DNA of 15,481 nucleotides from Gammaproteobacteria bacterium (GCA_015490395.1 WFXX01000034.1:1-15481), one strand, 5' to 3'. Numbered from the stretch's first letter, positions 1 through 7,218 are shown. The notes: a model not told the origin generated them from the letters alone. A program made the numbers and translations.

Positions 1-422
1 TGCGCCCGCCACAGGGGCCGCTGGGGCGAGAGCCCGAGCTGGCGCAGCAGCCGCGCCACACTCCAGCGGCTCAGCCGGATGCCGAAGCGCCGGTGGATGA
101 GCTCTGCCACCAGCTTCAGCGTCCACAGGGCGAAGGGGAACTTCCACTGCGTGGGCGCATCGCGGGTCAGCGTGCGGTAGAGCCAGGCGACGGCCTTGGC
201 GTCGAGCTTGGGCCTGCGCCCGCCGCGCTTGCCCGCCTCCAGCGCATCCCACCCGCCGGAGCGGTACAGGGCCAGCCAGTGAAACAGCGCAGAGCGCGAG
301 ATCCCCATGCCGCGGGCCACCTCGGCCACGGGCACGCCCTCCTGGACCCGGGCGACCGCCTGGCGCCTGAAATGGGTCAGTTCCTTGTGCGTGAGTCTTC
401 GCAGGTCGGTCTTTCTGGCCAC
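1..422 (-). CDS. IS630-family transposase, N-terminal part (cut by left window edge)
   Basis: Read on the minus strand from a GTG at 422, an open frame of 140 codons runs off the left edge without a stop. The protein begins MARKTDLRRLTHKELTHFRR and contains a helix-turn-helix around VAEVARGMGISRSALFHWLA (about residues 32-51). It continues through RRPKLDAKAVAWL and a second winged-helix-like stretch, IRLSRWSVARLLRQLGLSPQ. This two-HTH layout and the 'G-S-L/A-hxxWLxxYRxGGxxAL' pattern are typical of IS630/Tc1-like transposase N-termini, which bind the element's ends. The DDE catalytic domain would lie outside the window, so intactness cannot be judged. The start is the first good codon after an upstream region that looks like the IS end. 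Family call is by recognised pattern, not by search. Confidence 0.8.
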   Translation of the reverse strand, partial: MARKTDLRRLTHKELTHFRRQAVARVQEGVPVAEVARGMGISRSALFHWLALYRSGGWDALEAGKRGGRRPKLDAKAVAWLYRTLTRDAPTQWKFPFALWTLKLVAELIHRRFGIRLSRWSVARLLRQLGLSPQRPLWRA

Positions 423-579
423 TCGCGGAGGATAGCACGATCCTGCCTATTATGCACCTCTTAGTACATCACTGGTACAGACGCTTCCGAGGTCGTCGCC
501 GACAAGAATGACGGGTATCCCAAGCGGCCATTGCGCCAATCTGGCCCTGACGCGCATGCTCGGCCCTCATCCTCGGCCC
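423..579. other. Spacer holding the probable IS630 end, no gene seen
   Basis: This gap lies between the start of the transposase and the end of cbbR. It probably contains the terminal inverted repeat of the IS630 element. There is an AGGAT/ATCCT inverted pair at 429-433 and 440-444 and several TA dinucleotides near 449-465 where an IS630-type insertion could end, but the opposite end is outside the window, so the boundary is not provable. The rest shows no convincing coding potential. Confidence 0.35.
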
Positions 580-588
580 TCATCCTCG
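561..588. repeat. 14-bp tandem direct repeat across the cbbR stop
   Basis: CGGCCCTCATCCTC occurs twice in tandem (561-574 and 575-588). The repeat spans the cbbR stop codon at 580-582. It lies at the low-complexity 3' end of the gene, so a small duplication may have altered the last codons. Confidence 0.8.
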
Positions 589-1605
589 CCCATGTCGGCT
601 GCGCCTGCGTCGGACCCGCGCGCGCCCACCCCCTTGAGCCTTTTCCCTTTCCTCCCATGGCCACCCGCTCGCGAATCCCTTGCCTTCTTGCACCACGAAA
701 GCCAAAAACGTTCGAGCCACCACCGAAAGTTGCTTGCCCTTCGGGTACACCACATACCAGCTGCGTCGCAAAGGGAACCCTGCAACCGGCAACACAACCA
801 AGCCACCGCTGCCATGGACCAAAGCGTGGCCCGAGAGAACCGATATCCCAAGCCCTCCGGCCACCGCCTGCTTGATTGCCTCGTTGCTTCCTAGCTCCAT
901 GCGAACCCGGGGCACTATCCCGCGCGTTGCAAAAAACTTCTCCGCCGCGAGCCGCGTCCCCGAGCCCGGCTCCCGAAGAAGCAGCGGCTCCTGAGCGATC
1001 CGCTCCAGCGGCACGCGCCGCTGACTCGCCAACGGGTGGTCAGCCGCCGCCACAACCACCAGCGGATTATCCAAAAACGGCACCGCCGCGACATCCAGCT
1101 CCTCCGGCGGCTGGCCACAAATGTACAGGTCGTCGACATTGTGCCGCATGCGCTCCAGCGCATGCTCTCGGTTCGTCACCTCGAGCGAGATGTCGATTCC
1201 CGGATAACGTTGGCAGAAATACCCAAGGATACGAGGCAAAAAGTACTCTGCCGTCGTGACCGCCGTGACCCGAAGCGACCCCTGCTTCAGCCCTCGCAGG
1301 TTCGCGACGGTCATCTCGAATCGGTCAATGGTGCCAAACAGCTCCAGGCATACCGTATATAGCTCCCGCCCCGCCTCCGTCAGGAAGACACCCTTGCCTA
1401 CCTTCTCCAGGAGTGGCATGCCCACCGCCTCAGCCAGCTTGCGGATCTGCATCGAGACCGTCGGCTGCGTCAGACAAAGCGACTCCGCCGCCCGGCTAAA
1501 GCTACGCAGCCTGGCCACCGCCTCGAAGATCTCTAGCTGACGGAGCGTTGCCCGCCTGATCAGCCGGGTTCGCAACTCGAGCTTATCCACCACAGGCCCC
1601 TGCAC
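580..1605 (-). CDS. cbbR: LysR-type regulator of the RubisCO operon
   Basis: A 341-residue LysR-family regulator divergent from cbbL, the classic position for CbbR, which senses metabolites of carbon fixation and activates cbb transcription in the cytoplasm. The N-terminal winged helix starts at ATLRQLEIFEAVARLRSF, with the recognition helix in AAESLCLTQPTVSMQIRKL (about residues 40-58). A two-lobed effector domain follows, with features such as GSLRVTAVTTAEYFLPRILG and GLGISVLSGHAL. The GTG at 1605 is the longest start but lacks a clear ribosome site; GTG at 1593 or 1590 or a downstream TTG are alternatives, since family members usually begin only a few residues before 'ATLRQL'. The protein is somewhat long because of a basic, Gly/Arg-rich tail of about 30 residues that looks non-conserved. 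cbbR is likely autoregulated from repeats just upstream of its start. Subtype assignment rests on gene context plus sequence resemblance. Confidence 0.9.
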   Translation of the reverse strand: MQGPVVDKLELRTRLIRRATLRQLEIFEAVARLRSFSRAAESLCLTQPTVSMQIRKLAEAVGMPLLEKVGKGVFLTEAGRELYTVCLELFGTIDRFEMTVANLRGLKQGSLRVTAVTTAEYFLPRILGYFCQRYPGIDISLEVTNREHALERMRHNVDDLYICGQPPEELDVAAVPFLDNPLVVVAAADHPLASQRRVPLERIAQEPLLLREPGSGTRLAAEKFFATRGIVPRVRMELGSNEAIKQAVAGGLGISVLSGHALVHGSGGLVVLPVAGFPLRRSWYVVYPKGKQLSVVARTFLAFVVQEGKGFASGWPWEEREKAQGGGRARVRRRRSRHGRG

Positions 1606-1759
1606 CTGATGACCCTATACGATCATCTATACGAACGTTCGATACTTTCGATTTCTCTTTCACCAAAAAGTTTGCCATCCTGGCATAGCGCGGAAGCAAA
1701 AAACACTTTCCGCATAAGCTTTTTCGTGTTGTGTGTTTAACGTGGGGAGCATCCAAACG
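1606..1759. promoter_or_regulatory. cbbR-cbbL divergent control region with CbbR-like repeats
   Basis: This AT-richer spacer should hold both divergent promoters. Visible elements are a direct repeat CTATACGA at 1615-1622 and 1627-1634 (12-bp period), overlapping the palindrome CGAACGTTCG at 1632-1641. Further on are an inverted repeat TGCCA-TCC-TGGCA at 1673-1685 and GCGGAA/TTCCGC at 1690-1695 and 1708-1713. LysR regulators bind T-N11-A dyads plus an activation site near -35, and this arrangement (one site cluster near the regulator, others toward the target promoter) fits that. No -10/-35 pair stands out; TAAGCT at 1715-1720 is one weak candidate. The ribosome site GGGGAG at 1744-1749 serves cbbL. 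Confidence 0.7.
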
Positions 1760-3214
1760 ATGGCTGAGACTATCACCGATCCCAAAGAGCGCTACAAGGC
1801 AGGCGTTATCCCGTACAAGAAAATGGGCTACTGGGAGCCCGATTACGAGCCCAAGGACACCGACGTCCTCGCCCTGTTCCGCGTCACGCCTCAAGAGGGT
1901 GTGGAGCCGGAAGAGGCAGCGGCGGCCGTAGCGGGCGAGTCGTCCACTGCCACGTGGACCGTCGTCTGGACGGATCGCTTGACTGCTTGCGAGCTCTACC
2001 GGGCTAAGGCGTACAAGGTGGAGCCGGTGCCGAACCGGCCCGGAGAATATTTTGCTTACATCGCCTACGACCTCGACCTCTTCGAGCCAGGCTCCATCGT
2101 CAACCTGACGGCCTCCATCATCGGCAACGTGTTCGGCTTCAAGGCCGTCAAGGCGCTCCGCCTAGAGGACATGCGGATCCCTGTGGCCTATCTCAAGACT
2201 TTCGACGGTCCGCCCACCGGCATCGTCGTCGAACGCGAGCGCCTGGACAAGTTCGGCCGGCCCTTGCTCGGCGCCACTGTCAAGCCAAAGCTCGGGCTCT
2301 CTGGCCGTAACTATGGCCGGGTCGTCTACGAGGCCCTGAAGGGAGGCCTGGATTTCACCAAGGACGATGAGAACATCAACTCGCAGCCTTTCATGCACTG
2401 GCGCGACCGCTTCCTGTACTGCATGGAGGCCGTCAACCGAGCGTCGGCTGCCACGGGCGAGGTGAAGGGCCACTACCTGAACGTCACGGCCGCCACCATG
2501 GAAGACATGTATGAGCGTGCCGAGTTCGCAAAGGAGCTCGGCTCCATCATCATCATGATCGACTTGGTGGTTGGCTACACGGCCATCCATTCAATGTCCA
2601 AGTGGGCCAGGAAGAACAACATGATCCTGCACCTCCACCGGGCAGGGCACGGCACCTATACACGCCAGAAGAACCATGGCGTCTCCTTCCGTGTGATCGC
2701 CAAGTGGATGCGCATGGCCGGCGTGGACCACCTCCACGCAGGAACCGTGGTCGGCAAGCTAGAGGGGGACCCCCTGACCGTGCAGGGCTTCTACAACATC
2801 CTCCGGGAGCCTCACAACGAGGTCGACCTGCCGCGAGGCATCTTCTTCGACCAGCCTTGGGCGAGCCTACGGAAGGTGATGCCGGTAGCCTCCGGAGGGA
2901 TTCACGCCGGGCAAATGCATCAGTTGCTTCACTACCTGGGAGAGGACGTGGTGCTGCAGTTCGGGGGCGGCACCATCGGTCACCCGATGGGAATCCAGGC
3001 AGGGGCTGTAGCCAACCGGGTGGCGCTGGAAGCGATGATCCAGGCGCGCAATGAGGGCAGGGACTACCTCAAGGAAGGCCCGGAGATTCTCGAGAAGGCC
3101 GCCCGCTGGTGTCAGCCGCTGCGAGCCGCGCTCGACACCTGGAAGGACATCACCTTCAACTTCGAGTCCACGGACACGCCGGACTTCGCTGTGACCGAAA
3201 CTCCGGTGGCTTGA
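1760..3214 (+). CDS. cbbL: Ribulose-1,5-bisphosphate carboxylase/oxygenase large subunit, form IC (red type)
   Basis: The catalytic large subunit of form I RubisCO carboxylates ribulose bisphosphate in the Calvin cycle and assembles as L8S8 with CbbS. The ATG at 1760 gives 484 residues, the usual form IC length, with GGGGAG 10 nt upstream; an in-frame GTG at 1733 would add nine residues and is less likely. All key sites are present: Glu60 and Asn123 of the N-domain, Lys175 in GATVKPKLGL, the carbamylated Lys201 in GGLDFTKDDE with Asp203/Glu204, His293 in HLHRAG, and loop-6 Lys333 in GTVVGKLEGDP. The N-terminal MGYWEPDYEPKDTDVLALFR and the downstream cbbX place it in the red-type IC group. No frameshift or missing residue was seen, so it should be active. 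Confidence 0.98.
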   Translation: MAETITDPKERYKAGVIPYKKMGYWEPDYEPKDTDVLALFRVTPQEGVEPEEAAAAVAGESSTATWTVVWTDRLTACELYRAKAYKVEPVPNRPGEYFAYIAYDLDLFEPGSIVNLTASIIGNVFGFKAVKALRLEDMRIPVAYLKTFDGPPTGIVVERERLDKFGRPLLGATVKPKLGLSGRNYGRVVYEALKGGLDFTKDDENINSQPFMHWRDRFLYCMEAVNRASAATGEVKGHYLNVTAATMEDMYERAEFAKELGSIIIMIDLVVGYTAIHSMSKWARKNNMILHLHRAGHGTYTRQKNHGVSFRVIAKWMRMAGVDHLHAGTVVGKLEGDPLTVQGFYNILREPHNEVDLPRGIFFDQPWASLRKVMPVASGGIHAGQMHQLLHYLGEDVVLQFGGGTIGHPMGIQAGAVANRVALEAMIQARNEGRDYLKEGPEILEKAARWCQPLRAALDTWKDITFNFESTDTPDFAVTETPVA

Positions 3215-3231
3215 ACAGGAGCACAAGAGCC

Positions 3232-3669
3232 ATGATGACCAATTACGGAAACCGCATCACCCAGGGGCAGTTCTCGTTCCTGCCAGACTTGACGGACGAG
3301 CAGATCCTCAAGCAGATCGAGTATGCCCTGCAGCAGGGATGGGCGATGAACGTCGAGTTCACCGACGACCCACATCCCCGTAATACCTACTGGGAGATGT
3401 GGGGGCTTCCCATGTTCGACCTTCACGATCCCGCCGGGATCCTCTACGAGGTCAACGAGTGCCGAAAGGCGTATCCGAACCACTACATCCGCCTGACGGC
3501 CTATGACTCGACCCGTGGCTGGGAGACGCCTCGCATGTCCTTCATCGTAAACAGACCGAAGGACGAGCCCGGCTTCGGCCTCCTGCGCACGGAGGTCAAT
3601 GACCGTCACATCGTTTACACAATAAGATCGTATGCGACGGAAAAGCCGGAGAATGAGCGCTACGGGTGA
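3232..3669 (+). CDS. cbbS: RubisCO small subunit, form IC (red type)
   Basis: The 145-residue small subunit caps the L8 core. It starts 17 nt after the cbbL stop, with AGGAG at 3217-3221 placed 10 nt before the ATG; a second ATG follows immediately, so the true start may be one codon later. An upstream in-frame extension into cbbL exists but has no support. The N-terminus ITQGQFSFLPDLTDEQI and the central NTYWEMWGLPMFDLHDP are typical. The C-terminal extension, DEPGFGLLRTEVNDRHIVYT through to the end, is the beta-hairpin extension of red-type small subunits, which fills the central channel in place of the longer internal loop of green types. It is certainly co-transcribed with cbbL. Confidence 0.97.
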   Translation: MMTNYGNRITQGQFSFLPDLTDEQILKQIEYALQQGWAMNVEFTDDPHPRNTYWEMWGLPMFDLHDPAGILYEVNECRKAYPNHYIRLTAYDSTRGWETPRMSFIVNRPKDEPGFGLLRTEVNDRHIVYTIRSYATEKPENERYG

Positions 3670-3682
3670 CCTATGATTGGCC

Positions 3683-3718
3683 GGAGGCGCGGGGCGGCTC
3701 CAGCTGCCTCGCGCCTCC
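3683..3718 (+). promoter_or_regulatory. Stable stem-loop between cbbS and cbbX
   Basis: GGAGGCGCGGGGC (3683-3695) pairs with GCCTCGCGCCTCC (3706-3718), 12 of 13 positions, around a 10-nt loop, starting 14 nt after the cbbS stop. No T-tract follows, so a complete intrinsic terminator is unlikely. An intercistronic hairpin of this kind more plausibly protects the abundant cbbLS message from 3' decay or partially attenuates cbbX. The role is inferred; the structure is directly visible. Confidence 0.7.
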
Positions 3719-3765
3719 TGTTATGCGTCCTCCACCCCTTGGTTGCGTAAAGGAGAGCTAACGCC

Positions 3766-4710
3766 ATGTCCGCTACAGAACACGCCAGCACCTCGGTGAA
3801 GGTCGGCGAGCCCGTCGACCTTGAGGCCGAGCTGCGCGAGTCCAACGTCGAGGAGGTGCTGGAACAGCTCGACCGCGAGCTCGTGGGGCTCAAGCCGGTC
3901 AAGACGCGCATACGCGAGATCGCAGCACTCCTGCTGGTCGACCGGATGCGGCGCAAGCTGGAGCTAACCTCGGAGACGCCGACCCTCCACATGTGCTTCA
4001 CCGGCAATCCGGGCACGGGCAAGACTACCGTAGCCATGCGCATGGCGGACATCCTCCATCGGCTCGGCTATGTCCGCAAGGGTCATCTCGTCGCAGTGAC
4101 ACGCGATGATCTGGTCGGCCAGTATATCGGTCATACCGCGCCGAAGACGAAGGAGGTGCTCAAGAAAGCCATGGGCGGCGTCCTTTTCATTGATGAGGCC
4201 TATTATCTATACCGCCCTGAAAACGAGCGCGATTACGGGCAAGAGGCTATCGAGATCCTGCTCCAGGTCATGGAGAACCAGCGGGAAGACCTGGTGGTGA
4301 TCCTAGCCGGTTACAAGTCCAAGATGGACCGTTTCTTCCAGAGCAATCCCGGCATGCGGTCGCGCATCGCTCATCACATCGACTTCCCGGACTACACGCA
4401 GGAGGAGCTGCTCGAGATCGCGAAGTTGATGCTCAGCCAGATGAAGTACCGTTTCAGCCCAGAGGCGGAGGAGGTCTTCAAGGACTATATCCGACGCCGC
4501 ATGCAGCTTCCGCATTTTGCCAACGCCCGCTCCATCCGCAATGCCCTCGATCGTGCCAGGCTACGGCAGGCGAATCGGCTCTTTGCCTGCCGGGACCGCA
4601 AGCTCACCAAGGAGGACCTGATGACCCTGCAGCCTGAGGATATCCTGGCAAGCCGCATCTTCACGGAAGGCAAACCGGACGGGAGCCCGGCCGACACAAG
4701 CTGTGGATAG
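3766..4710 (+). CDS. cbbX: Red-type RubisCO activase, AAA+ protein CbbX
   Basis: A 314-residue AAA+ ATPase that releases inhibitory sugar phosphates from red-type RubisCO by pulling on the large-subunit C-terminus. Walker A is GNPGTGKTT (residues 80-88), Walker B is VLFIDEAYYLY (139-149), the pore-loop segment is YIGHTAPKT (120-128), and arginines near GMRSRIAHHIDFPDY (196-210) fit the arginine-finger/sensor region. The C-terminal helical domain includes FANARSIRNALDRARLRQ. The ATG has AGGAG 10 nt upstream (3751-3755). It is third in the cbbLSX operon, 96 nt after cbbS, with the hairpin in between. Length and motifs match the family, and its presence independently supports the form IC call for CbbL. 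The far C-terminus (GKPDGSPADTSCG) looks disordered. Confidence 0.97.
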   Translation: MSATEHASTSVKVGEPVDLEAELRESNVEEVLEQLDRELVGLKPVKTRIREIAALLLVDRMRRKLELTSETPTLHMCFTGNPGTGKTTVAMRMADILHRLGYVRKGHLVAVTRDDLVGQYIGHTAPKTKEVLKKAMGGVLFIDEAYYLYRPENERDYGQEAIEILLQVMENQREDLVVILAGYKSKMDRFFQSNPGMRSRIAHHIDFPDYTQEELLEIAKLMLSQMKYRFSPEAEEVFKDYIRRRMQLPHFANARSIRNALDRARLRQANRLFACRDRKLTKEDLMTLQPEDILASRIFTEGKPDGSPADTSCG

Positions 4711-4751
4711 GGAGCCCTGCTGTCGCCTCGGCTCCAGCGCCTCGAGGGACG

Positions 4752-5114
4752 ATGCGCCTGCGGGAGCTGGGACGGTACGAACCCCTCCGGGTGCTCCCAA
4801 AGCAGATACCGGCCAGCTGCTGGAACCGTGCCCGCATCGCCCTGATCAGGAAAGGGGCGCCGCTGCGCATCGAGCTCGATGGGCTCCGCGCCCTCTTGTG
4901 TGAGCTGGACAACGAGTCCTGGGTGCTGTGGCCGCCACCCCACGCCGGCGAGGTGCCCCTCATGGCTTGGACCGGCTTCGTCCGCCCTGAGGCTGCCCTC
5001 CATCGTCCGGTACGGTGTGAGCTGCGCTTGTATCACCTTCAGGCTGGCCTGCTGATGAGCCGTGCGCTGGAGGCGCTCGAGGCTTCGCTCTCGCGCGTAA
5101 TCCGAGGCTCGTGA
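4752..5114 (+). CDS. Small protein of unknown function encoded after cbbX
   Basis: A 120-residue open frame 41 nt after cbbX on the same strand. It begins MRLRELGRYEPLRVLPKQIP, continues with an Arg/Leu-rich helix and a short beta-like stretch, APLRIELDGLRALLCELD. It then has a Pro-rich turn, WPPPHAGEVPLMAWTGF, and ends in a predicted helix, LLMSRALEALEASLSRVI. There is no signal peptide or membrane segment, so it is presumably cytoplasmic. GAGGGA at 4744-4749 lies very close to the ATG, so the ribosome site is poor, and no better start is visible in frame upstream. Coding is supported by position, strand, absence of a credible competing frame, and coherent hydrophobic/amphipathic periodicity. 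I recognise no named domain. The position suggests a RubisCO-associated role (assembly, metabolite repair or regulation), but that is inference only. Confidence 0.62.
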   Translation: MRLRELGRYEPLRVLPKQIPASCWNRARIALIRKGAPLRIELDGLRALLCELDNESWVLWPPPHAGEVPLMAWTGFVRPEAALHRPVRCELRLYHLQAGLLMSRALEALEASLSRVIRGS

Positions 5115-5149
5115 CACGCGGCGGCAGGCCCTCCGCGCCTCCGCGTGTC
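5113..5149 (+). terminator. Hairpin at the 3' end of the cbb operon
   Basis: GACACGCGG (5113-5121) and CCGCGTGTC (5141-5149) form a perfect 9-bp stem around a 19-nt GC-rich loop, overlapping the stop codon of the preceding gene. It is the first strong structure after the cbb genes, but it is followed by TAGCAGCC rather than a T-tract. It may protect the 3' end or be a weak or Rho-assisted end. Confidence 0.4.
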
Positions 5150-5830
5150 TAGCAGCCGGCCGCTCGCAAATCGGGCCCGGTCGTAAGCGGTAAGGACAAT
5201 AGCAACTGCCGGGTCGCGCGCCCCAAGCTCCGTACGGACAGCTTGCGCGTCGCTCCAGCCGCCTAGATGGCGTCTAGACCCGCCCGGATGCCTCTACGAT
5301 GCGCGAGCGCACCCGCCGGCTGTACCGGGGGTCCAAGTGGCACGGTGCGCCACGTGGTACGTAACCTACAGCGCACGGCACGAGCGGATGCGATCTCTGA
5401 TGTCCACCCGGCGGTCGGCACCCTGCATCACGCTCCTGCCACCGCGCCGGCCCCCGAGCATCGCTAGGGCTGCGTCCCGCTCGGCGCGAACCTCGGTACA
5501 CGTCAAAGGCACACCAAGGAGCAGCTCGTGCCGGTTCTCCGTCAAGGCATGGACCAGCCGTGTCGCTTAGCCTCTTAGCCCCTGCTGTACCGCCATACAG
5601 GTCAGGTGGTGACAGACCGGATGGCCTACCGACAAGGAGCCGTGCTGGATGGGCGTCTCGGAGCAGTCGACGGGCGACCCAAGGCGGCGTCGGGGGTATC
5701 GCGTTCGCTCGACCGGCCCGGCGGCGCCCGGTTCCGGACCGGGTACGAAGGGTGACGCTTGGGAATCCAGCTCTCGAGCGAGACGTGGCTGAGCAGCCTC
5801 TCCTGGCGCCAGTCCACGTCGCGTTTGCGC
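5150..5830 (-). pseudogene. Decayed IS5-like transposase remnant
   Basis: No intact frame exists, but the minus strand reads as a degraded transposase. One frame gives LVHALTENRHELLLGVPL (about 5495-5550), then ERDAALAML, GADRRVDIRDRIRSCRAL, a stop at 5366-5368, then VTYHVA, a second stop at 5294-5296, then RHPG. This follows the IS5-type order 'LMENRxGL...AERDAALAML...GADKGYDTRDFV...CRxLxVTPHVAQN...TRHPGY'. A shifted frame upstream gives LSPPDLYGGTAGAKRLSDTA, resembling 'STTDPDARLYRKGKGKEAKL', so a frameshift is also present. C-terminal traces, LTAYDRARFASGRLL near 5160-5205, resemble the final 'AAYNLVRxRxLL' helix. Farther upstream, VDWRQERLLSHVS near 5790-5830 may be N-terminal sequence. 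Outer limits are approximate. The match is from remembered family consensus and needs a translated search. Confidence 0.6.
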
Positions 5831-6070
5831 TCCTTCCTACGTCGGATGCCTCGCCCTGGCAGCTTATCGATCAGCTTGTCGGCCCCAGCGATCTTCTCGA
5901 CGAACTGCCAGAGCCCGACACAGTCTGCCTAGGGAGTGGGGCGCAGGCTCTTCCACCAAGCGTTGGGCGAACGAAGGAGTGGGGCCTCCGCTCCAGCATC
6001 CTCGCCTCTGCTCGACATCGATCTTGGGTCTCCCCCATGGTGCGCGGTTACCCGGAGGGCTGCCCTCCCA
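5831..6070. other. Unassigned stretch, no gene recognised
   Basis: Open frames here have atypical composition and no recognisable domain. A minus-strand frame reads LWQFVEKIAGADKLIDKLPG around 5850-5910 and could be the start of the decayed transposase. A GGAGGGC-T-GCCCTCC inverted repeat lies at 6054-6068, just beyond the peroxidase terminator. I see no RNA gene or intact coding region. Confidence 0.4.
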
Positions 6071-6076
6071 GGGGCG

Positions 6077-6103
6077 AAAAAAAGGGGCGCCCTCAGGCGC
6101 CCC
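6077..6103 (-). terminator. Intrinsic terminator of the cytochrome c peroxidase gene
   Basis: On the minus strand, GGGGCGCC-TGAG-GGCGCCCC forms a perfect 8-bp stem with a tetraloop (6084-6103), immediately followed by seven Ts (6077-6083). It lies 27 nt beyond the peroxidase stop and is the best-formed terminator in the window. Confidence 0.93.
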
Positions 6104-6130
6104 ACAGGGCCTGCGGCCAAGGGGGAGGGT

Positions 6131-7171
6131 TCAGGGCTCGCTCACCACGCTGAAGCCCACGGTCTCGGGCAGGCGTGGCAGCTCCTGGGGCGGGAACTCG
6201 CCGGTGAGCGCCTCCAGGAAGGCCACGATGTCCCGGACCTGGTCCTCGGTAAGATCCTTGTTGAGCTGGGTCTTGGCCATCACCCGCACCGCCTCGTCCA
6301 GGGTCTGCACCTTCCCGTTGTGGAAGTAGGGGGCGGTGAGGGCCACGTTGCGCCAGGTGGGCACCCGCCACATGTGCTTGTCGGCGGGGTCCTTGGTGAC
6401 CTCGTAGCGGCCCAGGTCAGCCATCAGGTCGTACTTCTTCACGTACTCGTTGTCGGTGAAGGTCGGGAACTTCTGGTAGAAGCCCTTGCCCATGGGGCCG
6501 GCCGGGCCGGCGAAGTTGGGCCCGAAGTGGCAGGCGGTGCAGCCCACCTCCTCCACCAGCCGCATGCCCCGCTGCGCGGCCGGGCTCAGGGCGTCCTTCT
6601 CGCCCTTGAGATAGCGGTCCACCGGGCTATTGGGCGTGATCAGGGTGCGCTCATAGGCGGCGATGGCCTTGGCGATGTTGTCGTAGGTCAGGCCGCCCTT
6701 GCCGAAGACCTTCTCGAACTGCTCCACGTAGCCCGGGATCTGCTTCAGGCGCTCGATGACCGCCTCCTCCGAGGGCATGCCCATCTCGATGGGGTTCAGG
6801 ATAGGACCCTTGGCCTGCTCCTCCAGGGTGGCGGCCCGCCCGTCCCAGAACTGGACGGTGAGGAAGGCCGCGTTCCAGACCGTGGGGGCGTTGCGTCCGC
6901 CCTTCTGGCCGCCGACGCCCACGGAGACGGGCCGGTTGTCCGTGCCGCTGGCCATCACGTTGTGACAGGAGTTGCAGGAGACCGTCCCGTCCACCGACAG
7001 GCGCGGGTCGAAGAAGAGCTGCTTGCCCAGCGCCACCTTGGCCTCGCTCATGGGATTGTCGGCCGGCACCGGGGGCTGCTCGGGCAGCGGCTCCATGGCC
7101 CACGCGCCACCGGCCCAGGCCAGCGCCGCCGCGGCGCACCAGACCTGCTTCCGTCGCTTCCATCCGCTCAT
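6131..7171 (-). CDS. ccp: Periplasmic di-heme cytochrome c peroxidase
   Basis: A 346-residue enzyme reducing H2O2 to water with electrons from periplasmic cytochrome c. A Sec signal peptide (basic KRRK, hydrophobic AAAALAWAGG, likely cleavage after AWA at residue 25) directs export. Two c-type heme sites, CNSCH (66-70) and CTACH (211-215), lie in the two cytochrome c domains of the CcpA/MacA family. Other family motifs are GKQLFFDPRLS, RNAPTVWNAAF, QFWDGRAATLEEQA and VPTWRNVALTAPYFHNG. Met298 in DEAVRVM or Met267 in KHMWRVP is a candidate axial ligand of the high-potential heme. A purine-rich AGGAGG lies just upstream of the ATG. It is monocistronic, with its own terminator and a palindrome in the promoter region. 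MauG-like relatives are possible but the length and motifs favour a peroxidase. Confidence 0.95.
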   Translation of the reverse strand: MSGWKRRKQVWCAAAALAWAGGAWAMEPLPEQPPVPADNPMSEAKVALGKQLFFDPRLSVDGTVSCNSCHNVMASGTDNRPVSVGVGGQKGGRNAPTVWNAAFLTVQFWDGRAATLEEQAKGPILNPIEMGMPSEEAVIERLKQIPGYVEQFEKVFGKGGLTYDNIAKAIAAYERTLITPNSPVDRYLKGEKDALSPAAQRGMRLVEEVGCTACHFGPNFAGPAGPMGKGFYQKFPTFTDNEYVKKYDLMADLGRYEVTKDPADKHMWRVPTWRNVALTAPYFHNGKVQTLDEAVRVMAKTQLNKDLTEDQVRDIVAFLEALTGEFPPQELPRLPETVGFSVVSEP

Positions 7172-7218
7172 GGCCTGCTCCTCCTTCGCGGTTCCAGATC
7201 GTGCCTCTCCAGCCTAGT

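Noticed and set aside
1733..1759. Nine-residue N-terminal extension of CbbL from GTG 1733
   Set aside because: It would place the good GGGGAG ribosome site inside the gene, and the ATG at 1760 gives the family's normal N-terminus and length.
5560..6153. Plus-strand open frame of 197 codons as a gene
   Set aside because: No domain, atypical composition, runs over the peroxidase terminator and 3' end, and overlies the decayed transposase.
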